This document shows, piece by piece, positions 44,550-56,640 of a stretch of 64,000 nt of DNA. The notes under the pieces are model-generated. The model was given only the letters and a program-made list of their open reading frames with translations, ran no database searches and was not told the DNA's origin. Both the position numbers and the translations under genes were made by a program. Source of the DNA: Schistosoma haematobium (Eukaryota > Platyhelminthes > Trematoda > Strigeidida > Schistosomatidae); assembly GCF_000699445.3 (NCBI RefSeq), contig NC_067196.1, positions 60,145,364 through 60,209,363 of the forward strand, in the 5' to 3' direction. Numbering within the stretch: the first letter of the stretch is position 1; each line of letters opens with the position of its first letter.

Positions 44550-44908
44550 TTATTCAAAGTCAACCTATTGGAATTAATACTGAACAAGTCGTAAAATACT
44601 ATACGGATTTGTGCAAGTTTCGTACGTTGTATGAACAGGCATCATTTATTAAAGCACAATATGAAAAATTATCAACTGCAGATTTAACTACTATGTTTAC
44701 TACACCTAAACCTACACAAAAATCTACTATTACACCTAGAACTACACAGAAACCTACTATAACTACACAGAGACCTACTATAACTACACAGAGACCTACT
44801 ATAACTACACAGAGACCTACTATAACTACACAGAAACCTACTTATACTATACTTAGAACTACAGAAAAATCTACTACACAAATAATGAACAGAACTAATG
44901 CTCCATAA
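44550..44908 (+). CDS. Secreted Thr-rich repeat protein, exon 2 with stop
   Basis: Continuing in phase from exon 1, it reads IQSQPIGINTEQVVKYYTDL, CKFRTLYEQASFIKAQYEKL, then a Thr/Pro-rich tail. In the tail a 21-base unit encoding PTITTQR/K repeats about four times between roughly 44755 and 44840, flanked by degenerate versions (PTQKSTITPRTTQ, TILRTTEKSTT). Such tails are candidate O-glycosylation sites. The stop is TAA at 44906-44908. Tandem identity at DNA level suggests recent expansion or contraction by slippage. Confidence 0.7.
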
Positions 44909-44928
44909 GTGTTCGAATCTTCACTGGG

Positions 44929-44934
44929 AATAAA
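44929..44934 (+). promoter_or_regulatory. Polyadenylation signal of the secreted-protein gene
   Basis: AATAAA lies 20 bp after the stop codon. It is close to the stop, giving a very short 3' UTR if used. Confidence 0.5.
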
Positions 44935-47403
44935 TTTGGACAATGTCAGGAGTAAAACAAAACAAACAAAAAAATAACCCAGTTCATAACTGTAGCAATG
45001 TAGACAATTAATTAGTAAATACAAATATATAAATTACATGAATACTTTATTACTTATACATTTATTAATCAATTTTTTGTTATTAGAATATGATGGGTTC
45101 TATTAGAAGAAATTTAATAACTGACTATTAATATACAAAGTAATGTTTAAGATGAATAGGCTTAACTACTGTTTAGCGCATTACTATATTAAGTACGCAA
45201 ATCTAGTGATGAAAGTACATTATTCAGAACGTTTCATATGGATCGACAATATTTCTCTGAATTGTTAACAATCAGTAATTAAGCATATATAAACTTTACT
45301 AGGATAGTTTCTGTCTGCTTAATCAAGTTCAACTACTTGTAATGATTTCAGGCTTAGACGATATTATCTTCTTCGGAGTAAACATAACAAGTAACAAATT
45401 TAAAATGTATAGCCCATATCATTTGGAAAAAAATACTTTCATTCCATATTTGGAAAAACAACATTCAGTATTTTTCTCTAGATGATGAGTTGTTCCTAAG
45501 GAATCTGTTTATAAATGTGTGACTATTTATGAGTTTTAGATTTTGGAAATGTCTGTTTTAGACTTAAAAAGAAGAATTATCTTTGACTTACCACCAGTTA
45601 TGGATATATAATTAATAGTGAATATTAACGAGATTTCAAAGGATAGGTTAGTACCTGACGAACTTAATAAAAAGGTTAACCGATAAGGATTACTGGCAGA
45701 GCATAGTTGACTTTGAATACCATCAATCAATCTTCCAGTTGTCTACCCTACTGAATCAGATGTCCCAGGGAATACGACTTTTTAATCAATTCTAATCACA
45801 GAGACTTAGAACAAGCTTTTACTCAAATTCAGTTAAAACAGCTTATAAAACTCATATCCAACCATCTACTGAATAATGTGCGCTTTTTAGCTTGCAAATA
45901 TGTCGCCGTTTCATTTATTCATTTCAATTATCCCCGTAATTAATCAATGTTGATATCTATAGTGATTTCTATCGTTTATTGTTCAAGAGAATTACCTACA
46001 ATTATTTTATGCATATTATTACCACTCCTAGTTGAAATAAACCTTTAGACTGCAGAAAGTCCAGAAACTTGAATTAAAGCAATTACTTGTCATACAATCA
46101 CTGCATTATGTTGAACACTTATGCAAATAACAAAGTACACAAACGTTTTATGAGTTTTTTCAACTCTAATGTTAGTAAAGTTGAATCATTACAGCTCCCT
46201 GGCTTAGTACCATTTCGTATTGCTAAATATAATCTCTTTCACAATAGTAATAGTTTTTGAATAGTGATGTATGGCTAATAGGTTTTTTGAATGTTAGTCT
46301 TGTTAGTATTTACTATTAGATTGTTATTATTGGTAAAGTAAAGAAACATTAAAATACTCGCATAACCAGTATGAACTTCTTTGCTGGCTTTTACAATTTA
46401 TTTTTTTTAATTCCAATTTATTCCTTAAAAAATACTAAGGGAACACCATCCAAAAACAGCTAAATATTTTGTTACATCCCTGAAATTTATTGAAACTTCC
46501 AAGTCTAGATTATTGCGCTGATTCCGAACAAGTAAAATGCTTTCAAAATAATCTCGTCCAATCGATCTCAGTGGTTTCTGGCAATGAATGTTTTCTGTAT
46601 ATACTTTATCTTATAACTCATATACACACTTCATACTTTGACGAGCTCCGAAAAATGGTACCGTAAGAAATTTGTCAGTTTTTGCAAACTCGTTTTATCG
46701 TTCAAGTTTCAACTGGTAATTTCCTAAAAGTCATGGCATTACTTCATTTTAGCTATTCATTAACACTTACTTCCTAATCTATGTATCAACTCTCAAGTAT
46801 GAACCGTTGATGTAGCTTTTAAGAGGCAGGTTTTTGCAAATGTTAACGATACTGCTACCAAGAAGAGAACATTATGTACTTAGATGGAATAGTAAATGTG
46901 CAAGACGACCGAACTTAGTGATTGTGATATAGAATAGCTGGTTAAGTGTGAAGTACGTATAAGTAGCTCGACACATATGATGTGATATCGAAACTGTGCT
47001 GGTACTTGACTGAGTACCTCTATCTACTTTACTCAAATAAAACAAATAAGGTCAAACCGAAGTGTTAGATACTTATAGAATTACTTATATCATAAGTTTC
47101 TAGAAAGTCTGTCTATCACTGAAGCTAAATCTAACTCAAATCCGGCAAGAGATCGAGTGTTCTATTTACTCAATGATGCTAATCTAAATGTTTGATTTAA
47201 TTTAATTTACTGAATCTCATTTAAAACTCCGAGTTTCGTAGATATTCTTTTAAAGGAGTCAACAATATAAATTACTACTATAATTTCTGAGTTTATTTTA
47301 GTTGGAAAAACGCTGACATTTGCTTATGTATTAAGCACTTGGACAGGATATCGTTTCCGTCATTTCTAGAAATGTATGATTTGAAATATTATGAAGAATT
47401 TTT
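44935..47403. other. Intergenic, no gene seen
   Basis: AT-rich sequence with short frames only. No recognisable repeat, exon or RNA gene was found. Confidence 0.45.
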
Positions 47404-47422
47404 AATCAAGAAATTTGAGAGA

Positions 47423-47592
47423 TGGGTGTTGGCTCAGTTATCTAGAGGTTAAGTGTTCGCAAGTGTGATTGAAGGCCCTGGGTTAGAATCCCACTAGCAG
47501 GATCGTGAACGCGCACTGCTGAGGAGTCCTACAATAGGACGAAGTGGCCGTCAAGTGCTTTCAGGTTTTCAATGATGGTCTAACATGATCGC
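47423..47592 (+). repeat. tRNA/hammerhead SINE copy 6, short form with target-site duplication
   Basis: This 170 bp copy starts just upstream of the tRNA-like A box (TTATCTAGAGGTTAAG) and has a B box GGTTAGAATC at 47481-47490, the hammerhead and a short tail. AATCAAGAAATTTGAGAGA at 47404-47422 is repeated with one base less at 47593-47610, an 18-19 bp target-site duplication. It therefore has the boundaries expected of a retroposed Pol III transcript. Confidence 0.82.
47513..47558 (+). ncRNA. Hammerhead ribozyme motif, nearly intact
   Basis: Stem I GCACTG; core CTGAGGA; stem II GTCC...GGAC with a TACAATA loop; GAAG where GAAA is expected; stem III strand GTGG against CCGT; cleavage triplet GTC; then AAGTGC. 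The first base after the cleavage site (A for C) and the altered stem III weaken pairing, so activity is doubtful. Confidence 0.55.
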
Positions 47593-47879
47593 AATCAAAA
47601 ATTTGAGAGAATTGAACTTTATAGCTGATCATGTTTATTCTCAAAGATATGCCATTACACAGTTACTACTGTGAAAATTTTATAATTTTTCGATTGATAC
47701 TAACCACATACAATCGTCTACAATCAATTTAATGAAATCTGTTGAACTTTCTCTGATTTTTTCGACATTATACAATTGGGACCAATACTTAACTATTATC
47801 TACACAACTTGAGAAGTAAATGAAAGTAGCATAGCAAAAGCTGGTTAGTACCTACATTTGTAGTGAACGAGGACACAAA

Positions 47880-48140
47880 TGGAGAAAATCGAATGTATTT
47901 GAATACAAAATAACAGAACACAGTAAAATCTGAGAACCATACAGTAAATACTTTATTTACAAAATGTCAGTCAATCGTCTCAGACTTCATTGGTCTTTCG
48001 TTTCCACAACAATGATTCTTTGCTCGCGTTCTCTTTTCTTTCATCTTCCTAACCTTCTGCCTCCAGGCAATTCACGTCCGATTGATGATGCATACTACTT
48101 ATATCTGTTGACATCAGTATCACACACTAAACATTTACTA
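47880..48140 (+). repeat. Dispersed repeat family R-C, copy 2
   Basis: Aligned by eye with 840-1125. The best shared word is CATACTACTTATATCTGT near the end, with a CT-rich middle in both. It is more diverged than copy 3 (52890-53155). Non-coding. Confidence 0.45.
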
Positions 48141-49341
48141 AGAAGGACTACCTGAATTCCCCTTTTCACTTATTAAACGTCAATGATTGAAGGAATTAAT
48201 ACAGTGTTAATACATGTTTCTGACCAACAATTTTCTTTACAAAACTTATGAGATTACATTTCATATGGTCAAAAACGTCCAGTTACTAGTGTCAAGAGAC
48301 TTGTTAGTTAGTGTTTAGATTTACTTTAGACTGTCCAATACGTTTTCATACATGTTGAATAAAAGTCGATCTCAATAAAATCAATAGGAATGTAATTTTA
48401 CAAATTAACTGATCGGGAGAGAATGGAATTTTGTGGTTCATCTTAAGACATTCTCTATCAGAACTAGAATGTGGTTAGTATTTCAAAGAATTTCTTGTTA
48501 TATTTCATTCCGTTTGATTTTAGATATCTGGATTCCATCAGCTCTTGTCCTTGCTTTTATACTAGTCATTCGCTTATGCTAACAATTCATTTCAACCTAC
48601 TACATTTGATAGAACTATCAACATCTCATCCTAGTCTACATTTCTAGATACGAATTACGATATTCTTTATATTATTTTCATCAAGATATGTGATCATTTA
48701 TGACTATTGGTCATAATAATCATCACAGTTATAAGTAAAAATAAAAAATAGTTTATCATATTTATTTGTTAAAATACAGGCTACTTTACTTTTGTAAGTA
48801 GTATAACGCAAAACAGTTTTTTCACCATTTAGAACATAAGAAAAATAAAATTATAGTCGAATGTGACTCTTCGTTAAACGGTACTGCGTTCCCACAAATG
48901 CGATAAATAGTTAAACTATTTTTATTAAACTGAACTACTTTTATTGTTACTTGGATTCCTTGGAAAGATTATTCGATTTCGCTTTTAGATACTTCTTGCG
49001 TTAAATCTTTTTCCCTAATACCTAAGTACGTTCAGATAAGAGTTGAAAATTGCATAAAACATCTGAACTAGATTCCATCTACTGATTGGCATCAAATATA
49101 AACACTTTTAGATATTCACTTCATATGAAAGGTCAATACCTCAGTTTTTTAATTATATAACAATTCAAACATACGTTATCTATAAATTAAAATTATAATA
49201 TACCAGATTGAAATTTAATTATTCATATTATTCTTCTGAATTCGTCTATGAAAGACAAATTATCTCATTATCTTTCGTTCTTCAGTAATTCAGTAAGGGC
49301 CAACTGGTCCACAACACTTGATATGTACTATTTGTATGCTT
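48141..49341. other. Intergenic, no gene seen
   Basis: AT-rich DNA with nothing recognisable up to the 5' end of the LINE at 49342. Confidence 0.45.
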
Positions 49342-52300
49342 GCCTGCTTGAATATCTGGGCTACCTGTTTCTGCCATCCAATTATTTCAACAAGTTATCT
49401 GGGTTTGTTTTATTTTGTTTTAACATCTCATTATGTCCATTAGTTACATAATCTATACAGGAGCGTTTATGAAAAGCCTACGACCTTTCGCTGCACAAGT
49501 TACAAAAAGTACTATAAAAGACATCGTGATGGTTGGCAACATGCGTTAAAGAGAATGAATATTAATCGTATGTCGATTCCCGAGCTGCCAAATTCGAACT
49601 GTCGATCACTAATCAACAAAGTGGACTATCTGCAATTCCTACTAAATCAAAATATGTATCGTAATTGTGGTGTCATCACAATTCAAGGATCTTGGTTAAA
49701 TGATTTACAGGATGACTGCCTAGTATCACTACGTGATTTCATAATTTATCGTCAAGATCGATCAAACAATAAAAAGAGGAGTGGTGGCGGTGTAGCTACG
49801 TTTGTAAACATAAACTGGTGTCGATCTTCGTTTGTGTGTTTTAAGTTTTCAAATGACGTTATCGACTGTCTAACTCTAAAATGTCGTCAAAAATATCTGA
49901 ATAAATACAAATATGTTTATGTTACGAATATCTACGTGACTCCAGACTGAACATCATCTGCGCTATCTGTTTTCGCTGATGAATTCACTAAGTTCGCTGT
50001 TACTGCCTTCAGTGATTCACTTTCAGTTGTATGTGGTGATTTCAATTCATGTGACTGTCGCTTCCTTACATCACTAGGTCACCAAAATGTAGTAGATTTT
50101 CATACTCGTTTGGATACTCATTTAGACTTCGTTTTCATTAATGATGTGGGTATATATGTGACTCGTAAACGTGCTCCATTGTCTAGCTCGGATCACTGTA
50201 TAATTCGTGTTCTATCTAAAGTATATGGAAAGCATGTGAAAAGTACACTCTTACATCAAACCAAGAAAGTCAAATATAGGAATTACTCAGAAGAAACTAT
50301 CCAAAATCTGAAAAACATGTTTCATACGACTAACTGGGAATTATTTACAGATGACTCACTGGAAATCACTACTGATGTTATCACTTGTTACCTTAAATTC
50401 TGTTTTGATATCTGTTGTCCCACTGAAACCATTTTTGTAAGCTTTGATCAACTTACATCTTCACAACTAAAACGACTGCGGAGGGTGAAAGAGAGAATGT
50501 ACAGGGAGAAGAACTCTAATGAAGTTCGTAAGCTAGATGGTCTGATAAATCTAGAGATTAGACGTCTCAACTCTATGTTTACTCAAAAACTCTCCAAGTA
50601 TATGGAAACTCTTTAAAGAACTTACAAGTGACAGACAGATTAGGAGCGATAACCAGCTGAATGTTTGTGACTTAAATAAGTCTTTTGTACGTCAGTCATC
50701 TGATGTAATGCTTCCTTCATCCATAGGTTTAAAGAACAGCTGTGTTCCTAGTTTCACTGAAACTGATGTACGAAGATGGCTCCAGTCACTTAATTCATGC
50801 CGATGTTTAGGAACTGATGTTATCCCAAACCTCCTTTTTAAAAAGTGTGCTGACGTCCTATGTTATCCATTCACGACTATCTTTAACAGATCCTTCTCAT
50901 CTAATCTCATACCGAAAATGTGGAGAAAGATGAAGATAATCCCTGTACCCAAGAAAGTATCTGGTGATAAGAATGTGAAGTTTAGACCTATTGCAATAAC
51001 TTCACCCTTCCTCAAAACAATGGAAAAATTAATAATACTTCCACTTCAGCCTGCGATAAAAGAGCATATTGATCCGTATCAGTTTGCTTACAGATGCAAA
51101 AGAAGCACCTTAGATGCTGTTACTGTTCTGCATCACAATATAGTGTTCAACTTAGAAAAGGGTAAGAAGTATGTTCGATGCGCTTTTCTGGACCATACTT
51201 CAGCTTTTGGTTCTATACCAAGACAACGTTTACTCAACAAGTTAATGAGCGTCAACACTGACAGCTGGATAACCAACTGGCTATGTTCCTACCTCTCTGG
51301 AAGGAAACAGTACACTGTGTTTGGAGGAAAGTGTTCAGAGACTCTACTGTCTCATGAAGGTGTACCACAAGGAGCTGTTCTTTTACCTCCTCTTTTCTCT
51401 TTTTTTCTGCATGATCTGCCACCTTCCACAGAACACACTTTTGTGAAATATGCGGATGAACTCACTGTATGTATGCCTATCTCTTCCTCTTTACATCCCA
51501 TAGAAATGAATGAATTTTTGTCTCGTATTGATTGTTGGTCTATTGGTAATGGTCTTATACTTAATCCGTCTAAATGTCAAGCTGTTAACTTCAGCATGAG
51601 ACATGAACAGAATCTAAACACCATTTTTAGATCCCATAATGCTAGTACCATTGGATACTCTTTGATAAACACAGTGTCGAAGGTCAATTATCTTGATGTT
51701 ACCTCTTCCGCTGATCTCTCTTGGTCTTCTCAAGTTTTATTGTTATCGAGGAAGGTTTTTCGTCTGACTTACTACATAAAGAGATTGTATGCTCTTGGGA
51801 TTACTCGTCATTTATTCTTACAATTTGTTAATTCTTGCATATTACCTATTATTCTTTACTGTTCTCCATTATTGTTTCCCGAGCTTTTGAGAAAAGACTT
51901 TTCTGTATTGCGGAGAGTGCTGAAGGCAGTTAGCAGGGTGTGTGGTGAATCTTTCGAGGTCATAATTAATATGGTTGTGGATAGACATCTAAAGTCTTGC
52001 GAACTCCTGGCAAGTGTTATCCTATCAGATACTAACCATCCCCTTCACTCATATCTTTCTCTTTATTTATTTTTTGGTAGAACGAGATGCAATTACATTA
52101 AAATCCATTCACGCAAGCAAAAGTATAAAAGTTCTATAATACCTTACCTAGCAAATATACTCTGTGACGAACAGGTTGTTAGAGTTAACCTAGTCAATAA
52201 CCTGCATTCTTAACATGTCTCTAATTTGAAAAGTTGTACAGTTTTTCAGTTTTTTGAAACCCTTTTTTCCTTTTTTTGTCTTTGTTACTGCTTTTTTTGC

Positions 52301-52395
52301 GCAAGCAACTTGTTGAAATACCGTGTGCTGAGAATTCTATATTATACCAAAATATAATATTGAATAAAGCCATTAATAATAATAATAATAATAAT
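49342..52395 (+). mobile_element. Non-LTR retrotransposon A1, near full length, parent type of N1-N3
   Basis: The element starts TGCCTGCTTGAATATCTGGG, carries one endonuclease/reverse-transcriptase coding region, and ends AATATTGAATAAAGCC followed by (TAA)n at about 52374-52395. The 5' UTR and 3' end are shared with three short elements on the other strand at 36.2, 40.4 and 43.9 kb. The RT sequence (RPIAITSPFLKTMEK) and TAA-type tail suggest a CR1/Rex1-like clade; clade assignment needs a tree. No target-site duplication was recognised. Confidence 0.8.
49555..52213 (+). pseudogene. Endonuclease and reverse transcriptase of LINE A1, inactivated
   Basis: The endonuclease part reads MNINRMSIPELPNSNCRSL, GVITIQGSWLND, VVCGDFNSCDC and SSSDHCIIRV. 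The reverse transcriptase reads FRPIAITSPFLKTMEKLI, DPYQFAYRCKRSTLDAV, CAFLDHTSAFGSIPRQRL and HEGVPQGAVLLPPLF; the catalytic motif is KYADELTV, where YADD is expected. Defects are an in-frame TGA at about 49948, a frame change near 50590 between the endonuclease and RT parts, and the aspartate-to-glutamate change. From 50708 the RT frame is open for 501 codons to 52213. Confidence 0.82.
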
Positions 52396-52889
52396 GTCAC
52401 ACATTGCACTGATTCCGACTGTAAACAGTGGGTGGATACAAGTTTTCACCATAGTTTGGCTTTAACATAATAAATGCATATAAATACAGCTGAGCTGCAT
52501 TACTGTGTGTTGACAATACTTTTATAACTAGTCAATTAAAAACAGCTTAATGTTCATCATACACATATTTTATATGCCGAATGTTAATAAGAATTATAAC
52601 ACAATACAGATCCATAATACATATTTCTTAGTTTTTTCAAACAATGATCTACTCTTTTATAAATTGGGGAAATTATAGTTCTGCTAAATCACTACATTTG
52701 TGTTATTACTGATTAATTTCAGGCTAATTTTACATGATTTTAATGAAACGGACAAAATTCAGGCCATTTTTTTCTATGTAGTTTAAGGTGCATAAAATGT
52801 TTGATAAGTTTACTTTGAGTTTTTCTGTTGTAGAAGAATTTGATTAAATAGTAGATTTAATACAGTTACTCAGACGGTCCATATCCGGA
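52396..52889. other. Intergenic, no gene seen
   Basis: AT-rich spacer after the LINE tail, with no recognisable feature. Confidence 0.4.
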
Positions 52890-53155
52890 TGTGATGTATG
52901 CTACTTATGCTGACAGATATACGTATTGTGTAGCCGCAATTAGAACTGGAACAACTGGCAACAGAGCATTGAATTGTAGGGAACAGAAAAGAAATTGGAG
53001 AGCAATCAAAATAACAACAGGATTATAGGAATAATGGAGTGTGTAAAGGATAACGTAACGACGATGTGTAAATGGTGTATTTAACGTATGATTTTTATAT
53101 TCTACTAAACCACTGTTTAATTTTGTGTTAAACAATAAAATGGTTTCCCCCACCT
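52890..53155 (-). repeat. Dispersed repeat family R-C, copy 3
   Basis: The minus strand reads TAGAATATAAAAATCATACG, TTAAATACACCATTT, CTGTTGTTATTTTGAT and TATCTGTCAGCATAAGTAGC, close to copy 1 at 840-1125 in the same order. It is the best match to copy 1. Confidence 0.6.
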
Positions 53156-53197
53156 GAGTCCTTGTTCACTAAAGAGATACTAGTAGACATCCGGTTT

Positions 53198-53200
<3 letters not shown>

Positions 53201-53240
<40 letters not shown>
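53201..53240. repeat. (TA)n microsatellite
   Basis: A perfect alternating TA run of about 40 bases. Confidence 0.95.
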
Positions 53241-53241
<1 letters not shown>

Positions 53242-53699
53242 TAAATGCATAAATCAACAGGCTACTACTAATGTAGGCACAAATCATTCATATAACAGTA
53301 TAGTGTAAAGTATATCTTGGCTGAATTTCACATTACTTCTTCAACTCGTAAATATAAATATTACACTTAAATTTATTAATAAATGGATAGCTCTAGTAAG
53401 AATCTTGTTTCCCTATACAATCAACTATTTCTCCTACTGATATACTAAATAAAACAAATATTTGAGTGTAACTTAAAATTTCCGCTTTTTTTTTAATACA
53501 AACATGTTAAGATGAAGTCGTCAGCAATTAGTGTTATTATTAAGAACTATAAGTTATTCTGAAATTAATTTAAGTAACAAGGTTATTAATGGAGTTTGTT
53601 CTCTGGGATCAACCTCCAATCAATTACCCAAAGGGATGGTGTTATGTCCTTGATCTATCTACCCACTTTTTGTACTGAGGATACTTATCTAATCCAGTT

Positions 53700-54210
53700 T
53701 AAGACCTTGGCGCGATAGGCTGACCGACCTAACCTTGAGGTCAGTACGCGTGAGTTCGAAATGGGGTAGAGAGAAGAAAACTATTCTATCACCTGATTGG
53801 CTGACAAGCACGCGAATAAATGAAGACAAAACAACTGGAACACTACTCGATCTATTCCTGATATCCTGATTTCCTCTTCGGATTAATGTAAAAAGGTACA
53901 TGAATAAATAGGTGACTAACCCGACCACAAAGTACAACAATTAGGAAAAATACATTTATGTCCAAAGCGGGTAATTCGCGTGGAAACTAGGGTGCAAAAT
54001 ATTATGTTTAAATTACAATATCTTTGGAACAGAAAAGGGTATGACAATGAATCATACATCTAACGAAAGCTTATGTTCTGTAGAATAGATAAGGGACAAA
54101 AATAAGTGTTAATGTTTTACAGGCTTTGAATAAAATGAATTAACGTCCCAAAAAATAGCTTTCGTAGTTTTTCAGGGCTTCTTGTTTCCCTGTTCACATC
54201 AGATGGAGAA
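53700..54210 (+). repeat. Dispersed repeat family R-A, copy 2
   Basis: Matches 27230-27690. It extends further left, with TTGGCGCGATAGGCTGACC and GCGTGAGTTCGAAATGG. These loosely resemble A and B boxes, so the family may be another tRNA-derived SINE; this is a weak inference. Confidence 0.55.
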
Positions 54211-54264
54211 TAGCTGAGCAAGGTGGAAGAAAAATGGTACACCTATTAATAACCGATGCACATG

Positions 54265-54345
54265 ATCAAACCATCCAGCTCAGAGAACAAAACTCCATTA
54301 AAATCACCCACCTGAGCTACAAATCTCCACCATCTCAGTAACAAA
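54265..54345 (-). repeat. Foldback family, single arm
   Basis: CAAACCATCCAGCTCAGAG and AACAAAACTCCATTA match the right arm of the foldback element at 57891-58006. The adjoining CACCCACCTGAGCTAC is the reverse complement of sequence next to the arm at 56490-56640. Confidence 0.6.
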
Positions 54346-54559
54346 GTTATATTAGATGATAAAAAAACCGAAATGGTACTAAATAAATGTTTAATCACAT
54401 TTTTAAAGAACTCCTAAACGTTTTACAAAACCCAAAATGAGATAAGGATAAATATTTACAGGTATTTACAACAAACACAATATACCAAGATCATTGAATT
54501 GGAATCCAACAGTCCATATTTTCAACGTCAGTAAATTTGTAATATAGTACAATCCTTAT

Positions 54560-54960
54560 TTTATTTTAGTGGCCCTGGAATATCTGAATCCAGTTTTATC
54601 GTACGAATGATTATTATCGAATGGTTGCTATCGTAATACACATATCGCCAATTCTCGCAAATAATCATCGAATTAAATCGCATTAGTGAATAACGAAATT
54701 AAATAAGTCAAATATGAGAATGGATTTTTGAATACGTATATTTTGTACGCTCATCGATCTGGAAAGACAGAGAGACGGGGCGAAGAGAAGAGAGTGGAGC
54801 GAAATGACGCGCAGTGGAGAAGGCGTATGAGCCAATTCGATTTAACCAAGCGATAATCGATATTTATAGTCGCATAGAAATAAGTTATAGACATGTGATG
54901 AATAGGATATGAAGTGCACACATACGCTTACATAAAAACAGTCAAGGTTGATAAGCGAAT
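54560..54960 (-). repeat. Dispersed repeat family R-B, copy 1
   Basis: The reverse complement of about 54560-54770 aligns with 62130-62310. Shared words include CAGGGCCACTAAA, TTTGACTTATTTAATT and TTATTCACTAA. The GC-richer flank at 54760-54960 contains GAGACGGGGCGAAGAGAAG and no gene. Confidence 0.55.
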
Positions 54961-56489
54961 AATTAACAAGGTCAAAACGTGGCTCAGGAAGAATGAATAT
55001 ATCGGCTTGTCTGGAAGCTGGAATAAGTTATGTGGGCTTAATATAGCACTACATCATTAATATAGGTGAGTTGGTATTTCCCATCAGTTTAACGGAGGAA
55101 ATAAATTTTAACATTAGTCACTAGTTGTTAGGCTAATTGATTTGTTGTAGACTTCGTATTGTTTCATCTCAGTTTGTAGCATCATCTGACATGAACTAAA
55201 TGACTGTTGGGAATCAGAATACACCGTACAAATATCCAAGCTTATTGTACCTACATAACCAAAGATTATTTATTTGATTAGAAGGAACTAAGGGATTTTG
55301 TTGACTTCTGGAAAAGATATTCAGGTATTCTTAATAAGGTTAGGTATAAAAACTAACACACGGACTGGGATTTCACGAAAGTGCCAAATATATTTTTGGT
55401 ACAGTTCACTTTTAGTGGAGTTTTCGGGGATAAAAAACGACGAGGTTTATAATCATTATTCCACTCATCTCTACAAATCAAAATCCATAGGCCTTAGTAT
55501 GTACACTGTCATACATTTTTAAATATCTGTAACAGGAAACAACCAACAGTAATCCTACCTACAAACAACTTATCTACTGTGTCTATGGTATTCTGCTTTA
55601 CGATTTTATGAAAAGAATCTATGTTGATGTAGTGTATATCGATAGTTCTGATGTGTACTTCAGCTGAATCGTAAATTGAATAATAAACCTAAACATTATT
55701 CACAAGGAACATGATCGTGTCATTCATAAGAGGATAACTTTTAGTCTTAGTAGGCTATTAAGTTACTTGTTTACTTACCAAAGTTAAACTCAATTACAAA
55801 AACTAAGAGCTATCCCCATCTGACTAGTTTCAATTTGTATAAATAAACTAAATTAAGCATATGTCTGTAATGGAATTGTAATAATTGATTTGAATTGTCA
55901 TTAAATTATTATTTACTGCTATTGTTCTACAAGTTTTGATTCATAAGTACTTTGTTTTTGATCGCAGTACAATCCCAATGATAATGATTTATGTTCAGAA
56001 ACAATCCAAGAATATATCTAACTGTAAATACTATTTCTAAAATTTTTCTTAGACAACATCAGTGGGAAAACAATTTGTTGTTAGTATGAGATGACTAAAG
56101 TAGGACTTTCGATCGTAGGTACCTAGTACATTATAATGCCATGAAACATTTTTCCTCACCTTTCGTGATTTTATAGATATGTCCTTGCGGTGAGTGTCAT
56201 CAAGGGCAAAAATTATGAACATGACACTTTAACGATTATCTAGAATCAATAAAAAATGAAACACTATCCACTGCTTGCTACTAAGAACAGTTACAATGTA
56301 ATAAACTTGTTTGGTAGAATTTGGTTAGTATCACTGTTGAGTGCACATATCTTAGTAAGATTCAGTTCCTTAAATCCTGTCATGTAGTCCATAGCATTTA
56401 ATTACTGAGTACGTTTTAATTGCGATCATGGATAGTTTCAAACAATGTAACACTACTAAGCCTCGTATTAAAGTATAGTACTTTTCAGC
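54961..56489. other. Intergenic, no gene seen
   Basis: AT-rich DNA with short frames only (up to 74 codons). No repeat or exon was recognised. Confidence 0.4.
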
Positions 56490-56640
56490 TTTGAGGTGGT
56501 TAAGTTTTGTGGCTCAGGTGGATGACTTTGTTTGAATTTTGTTCTCTGATTTGAATGGTTTGGTCATGGAGCTTTCATTGTTCTTCTGAACGACACCATT
56601 GGCATAAACTTTTGACTCTGACGGTGATTTTTCAGACACG
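56490..56640 (+). repeat. Foldback family, left-arm type copy
   Basis: GGCTCAGGTGGATGACTTTG, then AATTTTGTTCTCTGATTTGA, ATGGTTTGGTCATGGAGC and TTGTTCTTCTGAACGAC match the left half of the elements at 57891 and 58797. No right arm follows. Confidence 0.6.

Noticed and set aside
44755..44840. CRISPR-like array
   Set aside because: The repeat units are contiguous in-frame codons without spacers in a eukaryotic coding exon.
44684..44881. Ser/Cys-rich repeat frame opposite the Thr-rich exon
   Set aside because: It is the antisense shadow of the tandem repeat, without a start context.
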